A stretch of DNA of 64,000 bases from Neolewinella maritima (lineage in GTDB: Bacteria; Bacteroidota; Bacteroidia; Chitinophagales; Saprospiraceae), in NCBI RefSeq assembly GCF_923081025.1, contig NZ_CAKLPZ010000004.1, positions 1 through 64,000 on the forward strand. The letters are read 5' to 3'. Both the position numbers and the translations under genes were made by a program. The notes beneath the pieces were generated by a model. It saw only the letters and a program-made list of their open reading frames with translations. It was not told the origin of the DNA and ran no database searches. Positions 24,986 through 35,384 of the stretch are shown one piece after another. The stretch's first letter is position 1. Each line of letters begins with the position of its first letter.

Positions 24986-25009
24986 TCTTGTTTAGACTAA
25001 GTCTAGATA
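24986..25009 (-). promoter_or_regulatory. Shared 24-base motif, copy upstream of coxB
   Basis: The plus strand reads GTTTAGA-CTAA-GTCTAGA with conserved flanks TCTT and TA. It is identical at 22 of 24 positions to the copy upstream of actA (35238-35261), and the two differences are adjacent in the centre. The two heptamers are direct repeats 11 bases apart, the pattern of a dimeric regulator bound on one helix face. It lies just beyond the actF stop. Confidence 0.65.
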
Positions 25010-25011
25010 GC

Positions 25012-26799
25012 CTAGGTATGGTGGTGGACGCTCTCCTCCAGGTAGGGGTCATTTTTAGGTTCCAGCCGTGCCTTGGTAAGCTGTCCTAGCGTAAAGAAGA
25101 GGAAGCCTCCCAAGAAGCCCAGGAACGTTCCTATCTCCAGCAGTCCGGGCAGGGTGTAGCCTGACTTGAAGCCTAGGGTGTGGCCACCCTCTTCGTGTCC
25201 ACCCGCTGCTTCCAGTTGCCCTACCATCTCCAGCTCGGTGTCGTCTACGTATTCTTCCTGGATATAGTGATTGGGTTCGAAAACATCGACATCGTTACGT
25301 TCCATCACAGCCGCAAACTCACGCGGACCGTCGGTGCCAGATCCTTCGGTCGGTCCTCCCCGGAATTCGGTCGTGATGGGTACGTCGTTGTTGGTCAGCG
25401 CCGCCTGACCACCTACCTGCATACGGGGATTATCAGGATCGGTAGGTACGGGTAGCCCCGCACTGTTTACGTTCTGCCCTTCGGTGCGCAGGTTGTCGAT
25501 CTCTTCGATGTCCGTAGCATCAGCATACTTCTCTTCGGCCGAAGGAGCACCCTCCTCGCTTACTAACTCTTCTGCGTGTACATCCGGCAGATCGTCAGGA
25601 CCATGCTCGTCCACTACGTGTAGTTCGTCGTCTGCATGATCTCCGTCGTGATCACCAGCGTGATCCATGGTAGCATGCTCCTCATCTCCATGAGCGGTCG
25701 CGTGCTCGTTCAGTTCGATCAGCGTGATGCGCGCACCGGGCTTGATCATATTGAAGTAGTCCAGCCAGTGGCCAAAGAAGACAAAGGCCGAAGCAAAGAA
25801 CAGCGTACCCATCTTGCGCTTGGTGTCGTTGCGCATAAGGATGAAGAAAGGCAGAACCAGATTGATAGCAAGGTTGGCCCAGAACAGCACAGGGTAGTTA
25901 TCCATCCGCTCGCGGAAGTAGATCGTTTCCTCACCGACATTCGCATACCAGATCAGCATAAACTGGCTGAACCATAGGTACGCCCAGAAGATAGAGATGG
26001 CAAACAGGTACTTACCCAGATCGTGAAAATGCTCTGCATTGACCCCCGTATAGTAGCCCCGACTCTTGAGGTAGATCAGCAGCATGATCGTCAGGGCGGT
26101 CATAGCTACGAAGAGCGATGCGGTGGCATACCAGGCAAACATGGTAGAATACCAGTGGCTATCGATCGACATGATCCACTGCCACATCAGTGCTGCGCTG
26201 GTGAATCCGAAAATAGGCAGGAAGATCGCGGCGTACTTCTTGTAGCTGCGGTAGTAGCTGAAGGTTGTGTCCCGGTCGTCTAGGTCCTCCGCCATGCTGA
26301 TGTTGCGCATTTTGCCCAACAGGAAGTACCAGATCCCTACGAAAAGCACCGTGCCACCGGCGTACCAGTACTTGTTGAGAAAGGACGCCTTGTGGGTCAG
26401 AATGGCGTCCCCGGCTACTGCCGCTTCGTCATTCCAGTGATACAAGTGATGGCCGTGGGTGAAGAGTCCTACAATGAGTATACCCATGAGGAACAGTCCG
26501 GGCAGCAGGAAGGAAGCAAAGCTCTCCCACACCCGCTTGAACTGTACGAACCACCCGGCGTAGGCCGTAGTAAAGGCAGCTAATGCAAAACCTGCCAGCG
26601 CCGCGATGCCCAGAAAAAAGACGGAGTTATGCAGCAAGTTGGTCCAGAAGCGCATGTGGTGCCCCTCGCCCCCATCGACGAAATAGGTGGCTATCAGACA
26701 GATCAGACCTACGCCCATCAATACCAAGGTAGTAGTCTTAGCGCGAGAGGAGAACACGAAGTTCTCCTGGTTCTTTTCTTCAATTCGTATCGATGCCAT
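25012..26799 (-). CDS. actF: Alternative complex III subunit ActF with acidic, His-rich insertion
   Basis: 595 residues. ActF is a quinone-side membrane subunit of alternative complex III, related to NrfD and ActC; about ten helices are seen. Between helix FFGHWLDYFNMI (about 350) and the last helix (about 549-572) there is an insertion of about 175 residues (roughly 365-540). Its first part is rich in His, Asp and Glu (DHAGDHDGDHADD); the rest is acidic and low in hydrophobic residues. ActF of other organisms lacks most of this. The C-terminus ends in HHH. It is the last act gene before coxB. Confidence 0.92.
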   Translation of the reverse strand: MASIRIEEKNQENFVFSSRAKTTTLVLMGVGLICLIATYFVDGGEGHHMRFWTNLLHNSVFFLGIAALAGFALAAFTTAYAGWFVQFKRVWESFASFLLPGLFLMGILIVGLFTHGHHLYHWNDEAAVAGDAILTHKASFLNKYWYAGGTVLFVGIWYFLLGKMRNISMAEDLDDRDTTFSYYRSYKKYAAIFLPIFGFTSAALMWQWIMSIDSHWYSTMFAWYATASLFVAMTALTIMLLIYLKSRGYYTGVNAEHFHDLGKYLFAISIFWAYLWFSQFMLIWYANVGEETIYFRERMDNYPVLFWANLAINLVLPFFILMRNDTKRKMGTLFFASAFVFFGHWLDYFNMIKPGARITLIELNEHATAHGDEEHATMDHAGDHDGDHADDELHVVDEHGPDDLPDVHAEELVSEEGAPSAEEKYADATDIEEIDNLRTEGQNVNSAGLPVPTDPDNPRMQVGGQAALTNNDVPITTEFRGGPTEGSGTDGPREFAAVMERNDVDVFEPNHYIQEEYVDDTELEMVGQLEAAGGHEEGGHTLGFKSGYTLPGLLEIGTFLGFLGGFLFFTLGQLTKARLEPKNDPYLEESVHHHT

Positions 26800-26839
26800 G
26801 GGCTCGGAGCTAGTATGCGGGGGGGAGTGTTGGTACTAA

Positions 26840-27772
26840 TTATTTCTTACGTAGCGTGGGCTGAATACGGCCACCGGGGGCGGCAGCATCACTCAGCTGG
26901 GGACTATCGGGCTTAGGCTCGTCGTCCGATACCTGCTGCGCCAGCGGGTCGTATTCGCCGAGTGGCGTACCCAGTGCGGGGTCCAGGGTATTGACGACCT
27001 GGTTATACTCCAGCCCGGCATCCTTAGCTTGTAGGTTTCGGATATAGTGGATCACCTGCCACCGTTCCTCGTAGTCCATCTTATCCGCATACGCGCCCAT
27101 TACATTGTAGCCATACATGATAGCGTGGTAGTAGCGTCCGTTGGATGCTTCGACGTATTCCGGACGAAGCAGATTAGCCGGTGCGGCAGGGTACTTCGCC
27201 TGTGGGTTCTTGTCGGTATCGTAGATGTACCCCAGGCCGTTACCTTCCTCTCCGTGGCAGATGGCGCAGAAGATGTTGTAGATGTTGCCACCGGTGACCA
27301 ATCCGTCATCCGTGATGGGGAACGGGTTCATTTCATTCGCGGCGATAGCTGCCTCACGCCCTTCGGGGGTATCCTCGTAGTAGTACGGTACGTGACCGTT
27401 AGTGGGCACTGCTACAGCGTAGGGAATGCTACCGAGACGTTCTCCCTGATTGGCTACCTTACCGCCTACCATGTAGCGGGCGTCGTCGATCTGAAAGGGG
27501 GGAGTCATACCGGGAGTATATTGTCCGGCGTATCCCCGGGGTACGGCTCCTTCCACCGTGTACTTAGGGTAGACGAGCTCACCGAGCTTGATGGTCGACC
27601 GGTCATTCCAGGTGTTGTAGTAATAATAGTTGTAGGCATTGGCCTCTACGGCGACCGAGTGAGCCATGTCAGGCATGTACTCGCTACCGGTTTCATTGAC
27701 CCCTGCGTCGCCGCAAGCCGTCAGTAAGACGGCAAGCGTAAGGGACAGGGCCAGAAGATGCAGATCTTTCAT
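26840..27772 (-). CDS. actE: Alternative complex III subunit ActE, monoheme cytochrome c lipoprotein
   Basis: 310 residues. ATG 27772 gives a lipobox signal (VLLTACGD), and the earlier GTG at 27799 would spoil it. The mature protein has one heme c site, CAICHGEEGNG, at about residue 170, with a Met-containing segment (YGYNVMGAYADKM) as the likely sixth ligand. ActE passes electrons from the iron-sulfur/heme arm of complex III to the oxidase. A Tyr-rich segment (NYYYYN) follows the anchor, and the C-terminal 40 residues are low-complexity and Pro/Asp-rich. Confidence 0.93.
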   Translation of the reverse strand: MKDLHLLALSLTLAVLLTACGDAGVNETGSEYMPDMAHSVAVEANAYNYYYYNTWNDRSTIKLGELVYPKYTVEGAVPRGYAGQYTPGMTPPFQIDDARYMVGGKVANQGERLGSIPYAVAVPTNGHVPYYYEDTPEGREAAIAANEMNPFPITDDGLVTGGNIYNIFCAICHGEEGNGLGYIYDTDKNPQAKYPAAPANLLRPEYVEASNGRYYHAIMYGYNVMGAYADKMDYEERWQVIHYIRNLQAKDAGLEYNQVVNTLDPALGTPLGEYDPLAQQVSDDEPKPDSPQLSDAAAPGGRIQPTLRKK

Positions 27773-27798
27773 GCTTGGATATTTACTAGGGTTAGGCA

Positions 27799-28404
27799 CT
27801 ACGCGGCTACCGTTTTGCGGTGAACCGTCTCTACCCCGGTACGCTCAAAATACTGACGCAGCTGATCGATGCTCGTGTCATCGGAATCCGTCACGTCAAA
27901 TGCGATACAAAATTTGTCATCAGTAATACGATCGTGTAGACGCCGGGGTTCCGCGCCAGGACCGAGTCCGTTGATGATGTAAAACACTGTCACCATCCCC
28001 ACGGCAGCGAACAGGACCGTAAGCTCGAAAGTGATGGGAATAAAGGCAGGCACGGACCAGTACGGCTTACCACCGAAGATGATCGGCCAGTCCCGGGTGA
28101 AGACCCAGGTCATAAACCCAAAGCCAAACAGACAACCGATGCTGCCAAAGATGAATCCGGCTACGTGCAGGCGGCTCTCCTCTAACCCAAGTAGCGGATC
28201 GAGTCCGTGCACGGGGAAGGGCGTATAGACGTCGTCGATATCCAGGTGATCAGCATTAGCTGCCTTGACCGCCTCAAGTAGTTTTACCTCATCGTCGTAA
28301 AGTCCGAAGAGAATGTCGCGACCGCCGGTCACTGTCGTGTTGGCCGGCTCCGTGCGTAAGCTTGCACCTGCGTCCCCGCCCTGATCGATACGTATGGTTG
28401 CCAT
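27799..28404 (-). CDS. actD: Alternative complex III subunit ActD (DUF3341)
   Basis: 201 residues: a cytoplasmic N-terminal domain (DILFGLYDDEVKLLEAVK), two membrane helices (about 82-102 and 125-147), and a C-terminal cytoplasmic tail (FCIAFDVTDSDD). This is the DUF3341 family, the ActD subunit. It lies between actC and actE in the standard order. Its stop codon nearly meets the start region of actE. Confidence 0.93.
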   Translation of the reverse strand: MATIRIDQGGDAGASLRTEPANTTVTGGRDILFGLYDDEVKLLEAVKAANADHLDIDDVYTPFPVHGLDPLLGLEESRLHVAGFIFGSIGCLFGFGFMTWVFTRDWPIIFGGKPYWSVPAFIPITFELTVLFAAVGMVTVFYIINGLGPGAEPRRLHDRITDDKFCIAFDVTDSDDTSIDQLRQYFERTGVETVHRKTVAA

Positions 28405-28422
28405 GTGGTAGGTAGTTTGGGG

Positions 28423-29910
<1,488 letters not shown>

Positions 29911-29921
29911 TAAATCTTACT

Positions 29922-32900
29922 TTAGGCGTCTAAGGCTTCTACTGGATTGTGTACCCGGGCGGCGTAGAATACGGACGACTGGGTGTTTGTCTCCTCCAAC
30001 ACAAGGTAGTTGAGGGGGTTTTGCAGTTTGCGACTTACGTCTCCCTGCTTGTTGTTGCGGTCGCCAAAGGTGATGGCACCGGTAGGACAGGCCGTCTGAC
30101 AGGCCGTCCGCACGTCCGAATCACGCAGGGCGCGCTTCTCGATCTTGGCGGTCAGTTTACCGGCCTGCAGGCGCTGAGCGCAGAAGCTACACTTCTCGAT
30201 CACGCCGCGGCTACGCACGGTCACGTCGGGGTTGAGCACCATCCGCGTCAGGTTATCCGCGCCGAAGGGCAGCTCCTCGCCATTGAGTTCGGGCTCGTTG
30301 CTGCTGAACAGGTCAGCGGTCGAGAAGTCCAACCAGTTGAAGCGCCGCACTTTGTAGGGGCAGTTGTTGGCGCAGTAGCGGGTACCGATACAGCGGTTGT
30401 AGATCATCTGGTTCATGCCCTCGTCGCTGTGCTGACTAGCGTTCACCGGACAGACGTTCTCGCAGGGTGCGTTGTCGCAGTGCTGGCACATCATGGGCTG
30501 GTAGACGGCCCGTGGGTTCTCGACGTCCCCGTAGAAGTAGCGGTCGATACGCAGCCACTTCATTTCGTGGTGGCGCCACACTTCGTACTTGCCTACGACC
30601 TGTACGTTGTTCTCCGACACACAGGCTACTTCACAGGCTGCACAGCCGATACAGGCCGTCAGATCTACGTGCATGGCCCACCAGTGGCCCTGGCTGTAGA
30701 TGTCCTTGACGTACTCCTCGTAGGGGTAGAGCGTCTGCTCGTTCAGGTGCTGCGCTTCGGTGCGCCGCTCGGCGATCTCCTCGCGCAGGTCCGGCAGACC
30801 CGCAAAGGTGCCCTGGAAGATGATCGAACGATCGGTCAGACCGCCCTGCATATCTCCTAGACTACCACCATTACCGTTCATCACGGTCGCTTCGTCTACG
30901 TGGTAGGGCTCGAGGTATTCGAGCTGCTCCTCGTTCAGTACACCGGCAATCGTTTCCTTCTCGCCGGTCCGGGTGTTGTAGTATACGGTTCCGGCTTCGT
31001 CCTTGGTGGTCAGTCCCATCGTATGGTGGTACTGTACGCTGGCAAACTCCTCCTCCGTACCGACCTGATCACTAATGGTTGCTTCGGTCGTGTAGTACTG
31101 TACGTAGCCATCTTCGTCGATGGTCAGCCAGGGGTAGACGTTCACGCCGACTTCATTACCGATCGCTTTGCCTACCGCACCCGTCATGCGTCGTCCGTAA
31201 CCGAGCGCCAGGCCGAAGGTGCCAGCAAGCTGACCGAACTGCCGTACGGCGGTCACCACAGCGGGTTCTGCCTCCGAAGTTCCTACGCTCACAGCCACTT
31301 GATCGGCTTTTCCTTTGTACTCTTCTTCATTCAGGTCCTTATAGGCGGTGTAAGTGTACCCACCTTCGTAAGAAACCGGAATAGTGAGGTAGTTGCCCCA
31401 GACGGTACGGGTAACGGGGTCCGGCAGTTCTAGCAACCAGGGGTTGTTACCGTAGACACCGTTGCCCATATTTACCGTCTCATAGAAGGTAATTTCATTT
31501 TCGACATCCAGTCCCGCAGCGATGCGACGGCTGGCATCATTGTAGTCTACCGTACGTACCACTGGATTTACCGATGCTACTACGGGTACCACATAGGTGG
31601 TGTCGGTAGCAATAGCATCGACGGGCGGGGTCGCAGGTGCGGCGTTTACCGCGCTGTAGCCGATACCGTAGTCCGCAATGGTTCCGGTGGCAGCGGTATT
31701 GAGCACACCATCGTGTAGTGCACTATCCCAAAACGGACGGAAGGTCGTGAAGCGGTCCTGACCGCCAAAGGCAGATTCCTCCCAGTTCCGCATGACGTAG
31801 CTCATGTACGGTTGTTCCGCCGCGGGATCGTAGCGCTCACGCTCTTCGGCCCAGATCAGCAGACTCTCCCCTTCCTGGCGGGTGCCGTAGCGGTTGACTG
31901 CACCGAAGATCGGTACGATAGTAGGCTGAATGAGTGAATACACACCCTGTACCGCCTCTGCATCACCCCAGCTTTCGAGGTAGTGGTGGTTGGGGGTGAC
32001 GTATTCGCAGAGCTGACTGGTCTCGGTTGGTACCGTGCTCATGCTTATGGCTAGCATCCGTCGGAACGTACGGGATACGGGATCCAACTGAATGGCGTCG
32101 TCCAGATCACCGTCGCTCTCTTCCTTGGCGTCGGCCTGCTCGCTACGATCATCGATCTCACCGACGATGTTGTCGCGTTCTACATAGGCCCCGTTGCGGA
32201 AAGTAGGGTCGTTGGCCTGTAGGGCGGCGGTAAAGCGGCCAGCCCAAGCATTATCGTAGGCAGGGTTCGCCCCGTCTAGTACGATCACTGCATCCACGGT
32301 GCCGGCTTCAAGCTCCTCGATAAAGCGCGCCATATCCTGATCGCTTCCCTGACGCTGCAGACTCCAGCGATTGGTTTCGATGGTGCTGCCGTAGCTACCC
32401 AGCGCGCGGTTGATCGCGATGACCAGTTGCTGCTCGTAGAGGTTGTTGCTGCCGCTGACCACTAGGCTCGCGCCACGTGCACTACGCAGTTCGGTAGCGA
32501 GCGCATCCATCTTAGCGGCTGTCGTAGTATCCAGATTTTCGGTAGCTCCACCACCGACTACGGCATTGTAGAGCGCTAGCAGGGCCTGACCTTGCTGGCT
32601 CGGCTTGACCATAATACGGTTGTCCGCATTCGAGCCGGTGAGACTCATGTGGCTTTCTACCTGAATATGACGCGACATGCGGTCTGCATTCGTACGGCGC
32701 CCCACGGCGTACTGCCGCGCGTATTCGACCGGACTGATCCAGGTGCCGAGGAAGTCCGCGTTGAATGCCACGATCACGTCCGCATTGTCGAAGCGGTAGT
32801 GGGGCACGGCGCGCACCCCAAAGGCGGCTTCGTGCGCGTCGAGTAGCGCAGACGAGCTGATGGGATCGTACTGGACCGCTACGGTGTTGCCGGGCATCCG

Positions 32901-33512
32901 GTTCTTGAAATCCCGGATAGCCATCTTGAGCGATGGGCTCAGGATGGTGTGTGATACGATCCGGATCTCCCGGGCCTGCCGCAGGCGACCACCAATCTGG
33001 TCATCGATCTCTTCCCAGCTGGGGTTATCGGCGTAGATGCGTTCGCGCACTACTTTACCACCGCTAACCCGTGCGGGACCGTCGAAACGGCTCGTGTCGT
33101 ACATGCTCAGTACACTGGCCTGCGCCCGTGCGCTGGTGCCGCCCTCGGTGATGGGGCTCATGCTGTTGCCCTCGATCTTGATGGGCCGACCCTCACGGGT
33201 CTTCACCAGTACGGGGACGTAGTCTCCGCCCTGCACGAAGGTGGAGGCGAAGTAGGTAGCTACGCCGGGCACGATGGTGTCGGGCTTGGATACGTAGGGG
33301 ATCGCTTTGCGGACAGGAATATCACACGAAGCGATCGTGGCCGCCGTCATACCGAAGCCGAGGTACTTGAGAAAATCGCGGCGGGTAGCTTCCAGGCGGG
33401 GGTTCTCGATCTGCTGCTCCTGGGCAACTTCGACATCGGTAGCCGCACGGTAGGCGGGGCTATTCTCGAGTTGATCGGTACCGATCCAAACCTGCTTATT
33501 CTGCTTCTTCAT
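29922..33512 (-). CDS. actB: Alternative complex III subunit ActB (molybdopterin-like and iron-sulfur fusion)
   Basis: 1196 residues. The N-terminus has an RRDFLKYLGFG twin-arginine-like segment at about 44. Residues 80-850 form a domain related to molybdopterin oxidoreductases, which in ActB holds no molybdenum cofactor. The C-terminal part (about 940-1150) is a ferredoxin-like domain with Cys sets in CIGCAACEVAC, CQHCDNAPCENVC, CIGTRYCANNC, CSFC and ACQTACPTGA, fitting three 4Fe-4S and one 3Fe-4S cluster. It carries electrons from quinol to ActA. Family layout is normal. Confidence 0.97.
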   Translation of the reverse strand: MKKQNKQVWIGTDQLENSPAYRAATDVEVAQEQQIENPRLEATRRDFLKYLGFGMTAATIASCDIPVRKAIPYVSKPDTIVPGVATYFASTFVQGGDYVPVLVKTREGRPIKIEGNSMSPITEGGTSARAQASVLSMYDTSRFDGPARVSGGKVVRERIYADNPSWEEIDDQIGGRLRQAREIRIVSHTILSPSLKMAIRDFKNRMPGNTVAVQYDPISSSALLDAHEAAFGVRAVPHYRFDNADVIVAFNADFLGTWISPVEYARQYAVGRRTNADRMSRHIQVESHMSLTGSNADNRIMVKPSQQGQALLALYNAVVGGGATENLDTTTAAKMDALATELRSARGASLVVSGSNNLYEQQLVIAINRALGSYGSTIETNRWSLQRQGSDQDMARFIEELEAGTVDAVIVLDGANPAYDNAWAGRFTAALQANDPTFRNGAYVERDNIVGEIDDRSEQADAKEESDGDLDDAIQLDPVSRTFRRMLAISMSTVPTETSQLCEYVTPNHHYLESWGDAEAVQGVYSLIQPTIVPIFGAVNRYGTRQEGESLLIWAEERERYDPAAEQPYMSYVMRNWEESAFGGQDRFTTFRPFWDSALHDGVLNTAATGTIADYGIGYSAVNAAPATPPVDAIATDTTYVVPVVASVNPVVRTVDYNDASRRIAAGLDVENEITFYETVNMGNGVYGNNPWLLELPDPVTRTVWGNYLTIPVSYEGGYTYTAYKDLNEEEYKGKADQVAVSVGTSEAEPAVVTAVRQFGQLAGTFGLALGYGRRMTGAVGKAIGNEVGVNVYPWLTIDEDGYVQYYTTEATISDQVGTEEEFASVQYHHTMGLTTKDEAGTVYYNTRTGEKETIAGVLNEEQLEYLEPYHVDEATVMNGNGGSLGDMQGGLTDRSIIFQGTFAGLPDLREEIAERRTEAQHLNEQTLYPYEEYVKDIYSQGHWWAMHVDLTACIGCAACEVACVSENNVQVVGKYEVWRHHEMKWLRIDRYFYGDVENPRAVYQPMMCQHCDNAPCENVCPVNASQHSDEGMNQMIYNRCIGTRYCANNCPYKVRRFNWLDFSTADLFSSNEPELNGEELPFGADNLTRMVLNPDVTVRSRGVIEKCSFCAQRLQAGKLTAKIEKRALRDSDVRTACQTACPTGAITFGDRNNKQGDVSRKLQNPLNYLVLEETNTQSSVFYAARVHNPVEALDA

Positions 33513-33566
33513 ACGAAGTGGGCTGTAATTGGGGAGCTACCCGCAAGGGGGCAGCGTAAGGTTTAA

Positions 33567-35126
33567 TTAGTAGTGGCAGCGCTGGCAATTCAGACCGCCT
33601 ACATCCTCGACGGTAACTCCGTCACGAACACCGGCTTTGAGTTCTTCGTGGTAGCGTTCGTAAGACTTGTAGTAGTCGTTGTCGTCGAACTGCACTTCGG
33701 TCTCGCGGTGACAGTTGATACACCAACCCATACTTAGGGGGCTGTACTGGTAGACGACCTCCATCTCCTGTACGGGACCGTGGCAGTTCTGGCACTTTAG
33801 CTGGCCTACCGTGACGTGCTGTGCGTGGTTGAAGTAGGCGTGATCGGGCAGGTTGTGGATACGCGTCCACTCGATGGGCCCGGCAATGCGTTCGTCTCCG
33901 GTGTACTCGTTGGTCAGTGCGACTTCGATACCCTCGAGTTGTTCTTCTACCACACCCTCGATGTCATCGGCTTCTACGCCCTCGGTCAGGTTCTTGTTAG
34001 CGATCCACTTGCTGTAGACGTCCTTGATCTGCTCATTGGTCATCTGGTCGTAGTTCGCGATGTAAGCATTCTCGAGGGGATCCCAACCGATAGAGGCGAA
34101 AATCTTAGTGATCTCGGCGGTGCCGTACTTGCTACCGTAGCTGATGGCCCGGTGGCAGTTCATACAGGTGTTGACCGCGGGGATGACGGAGTGCTTGGAA
34201 CGGCGGGCACCGTCGTGGCAGTACTGACACTCGATCTCGTGCACACCCGAGTGGGTCTCGTGACTGAACTTGATGGGCTGACCGGGCTGGTAGTCTTGCT
34301 GACGACCGAGATCGATCGCGTGGTTCACCGTTGTGTAGCCGAACAGTACCACCAGGGCGAAGACGGCAAAGGCAATAACGCCGCGGCTCGTAAGCACCTG
34401 TACGAGGGTCCGCCGTGCGGGGGCACCACCCTCCGTAGAGGCGACCATGTACTGTAGGTTGCTGGTGATGCGGGCGAGGATCAGCGATAGCAGCAGCAGG
34501 GATACACCCAGAATGATGAATAGCCAAGTGTTGTCTGCCTCTTCCACTTGGGCTACGTCTGCACCCGGACCGATGCCGGCGGGCTGACCGTAGGTACCGG
34601 TGTAGACACCCTGAATAAAGGCCAGTAGGTGCTCTACATCACCGTCGCTCAGGTTCACGTAAGCCGACATCTGCGTAGGCTTCCACTCGTTCCAGACGGC
34701 GATAGCCCGGGCGCTCTCTCCACTGCCGATCAGCTTCTGCGAGTTCTGTACCCAACGGTACAGGTGGTCGCGCGGCTCACCCGCCCAGCGGGCTTGCACA
34801 CCACCCAGTGCGGGCCCAGTGAGATTGTCCTTCATATTGGCCGCGTGGCACTGCCCACAGCCTACGGTCTTCCAGATGTCTTTGCCGAGCGCGGGATCAC
34901 CCGCACCCTCAGCGACTACCCCATCGACGGGTGGTGCCTCTGAGTCGAGGGCCGTAGCGACATCATTGTCCGCATTCGCGGCGGGTGTGGTGGCAGGTGC
35001 CTGCTCCAACACGGAGCCAGGGGTTAAGGCCTGGGAGGTACCGTCCTGACCGAAGGCTCCGCCGCCAAAGGCGAACAGACCAAGCAGTAAAAGGAGGTAC
35101 TGGGGGGTTTTGGTACTATATGTCAT
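33567..35126 (-). CDS. actA: Alternative complex III subunit ActA, six heme c sites
   Basis: 519 residues, first gene of the act operon. After a signal peptide (to about residue 27) come one heme site (CGQCH) in an N-terminal cytochrome c-like domain, a membrane helix (about 200-220), a second helix (about 245-265), and five further sites: CQYCH, CMNCH, CQNCH, CINCH and CQRCH. Classical ActA is a pentaheme protein, so this one is a monoheme-plus-pentaheme fusion. ATG 35126 (MTYSTKTP) starts the signal peptide; the ORF upstream to 35207 runs through the promoter and is rejected. Confidence 0.95.
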   Translation of the reverse strand: MTYSTKTPQYLLLLLGLFAFGGGAFGQDGTSQALTPGSVLEQAPATTPAANADNDVATALDSEAPPVDGVVAEGAGDPALGKDIWKTVGCGQCHAANMKDNLTGPALGGVQARWAGEPRDHLYRWVQNSQKLIGSGESARAIAVWNEWKPTQMSAYVNLSDGDVEHLLAFIQGVYTGTYGQPAGIGPGADVAQVEEADNTWLFIILGVSLLLLSLILARITSNLQYMVASTEGGAPARRTLVQVLTSRGVIAFAVFALVVLFGYTTVNHAIDLGRQQDYQPGQPIKFSHETHSGVHEIECQYCHDGARRSKHSVIPAVNTCMNCHRAISYGSKYGTAEITKIFASIGWDPLENAYIANYDQMTNEQIKDVYSKWIANKNLTEGVEADDIEGVVEEQLEGIEVALTNEYTGDERIAGPIEWTRIHNLPDHAYFNHAQHVTVGQLKCQNCHGPVQEMEVVYQYSPLSMGWCINCHRETEVQFDDNDYYKSYERYHEELKAGVRDGVTVEDVGGLNCQRCHY

Positions 35127-35187
35127 TGCAAAGTTGACATTTGAAGGGGCATCATAATGGGAAGAACTACGGGCCTTAATGCTCCCG

Positions 35188-35219
35188 CAAAGATACTTTG
35201 ATGACAATTCTTTAACAAA
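35188..35219 (-). promoter_or_regulatory. Promoter of the act operon
   Basis: On the minus strand TTTG (35216-35219) and TATCTTTG (35188-35195) are separated by exactly 20 bases, the textbook Bacteroidota -33/-7 promoter. The RNA would start near 35181, giving a leader of about 55 bases before actA. The shared 24-base motif lies at about -57 to -80. Confidence 0.8.
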
Positions 35220-35237
35220 CTTGTTGCGGTATGGGGG

Positions 35238-35261
35238 TCTTGTTTAGATCAAGTCTAGATA
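35238..35261 (-). promoter_or_regulatory. Shared 24-base motif, copy upstream of actA
   Basis: The plus strand reads GTTTAGA-TCAA-GTCTAGA, flanked by TCTT and TA. 22 of 24 bases are the same as the copy upstream of coxB (24986-25009). Two heptamers GTYTAGA repeat at 11-base spacing. It ends 18 bases upstream of the -33 box, a normal place for an activator. The gap 35127-35384 holds no gene; the rest is the start region of the GH130 gene, where no convincing promoter could be picked. Confidence 0.7.
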
Positions 35262-35384
35262 ATTCTTATAGCACCTGCGCGCCGCCGCCCGCATGCGACT
35301 CCACCATAATATATCGTTACTTGCGCATCTAACGTTGCAACAATCTTTCCGTCTCGTCCCCACCCCATCCGTAGTTTTTCTCTT

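Noticed and set aside
29949-30860. 303-codon plus-strand ORF opposite actB
   Set aside because: It is antisense to the conserved iron-sulfur domain of actB, which explains the open frame in GC-rich DNA; Val-rich translation with no family likeness.
29922-33512. ActB as a molybdenum enzyme served by the moa genes
   Set aside because: ActB of alternative complex III is known to lack the molybdenum cofactor; proximity of moa genes (over 11 kb away) is no evidence.
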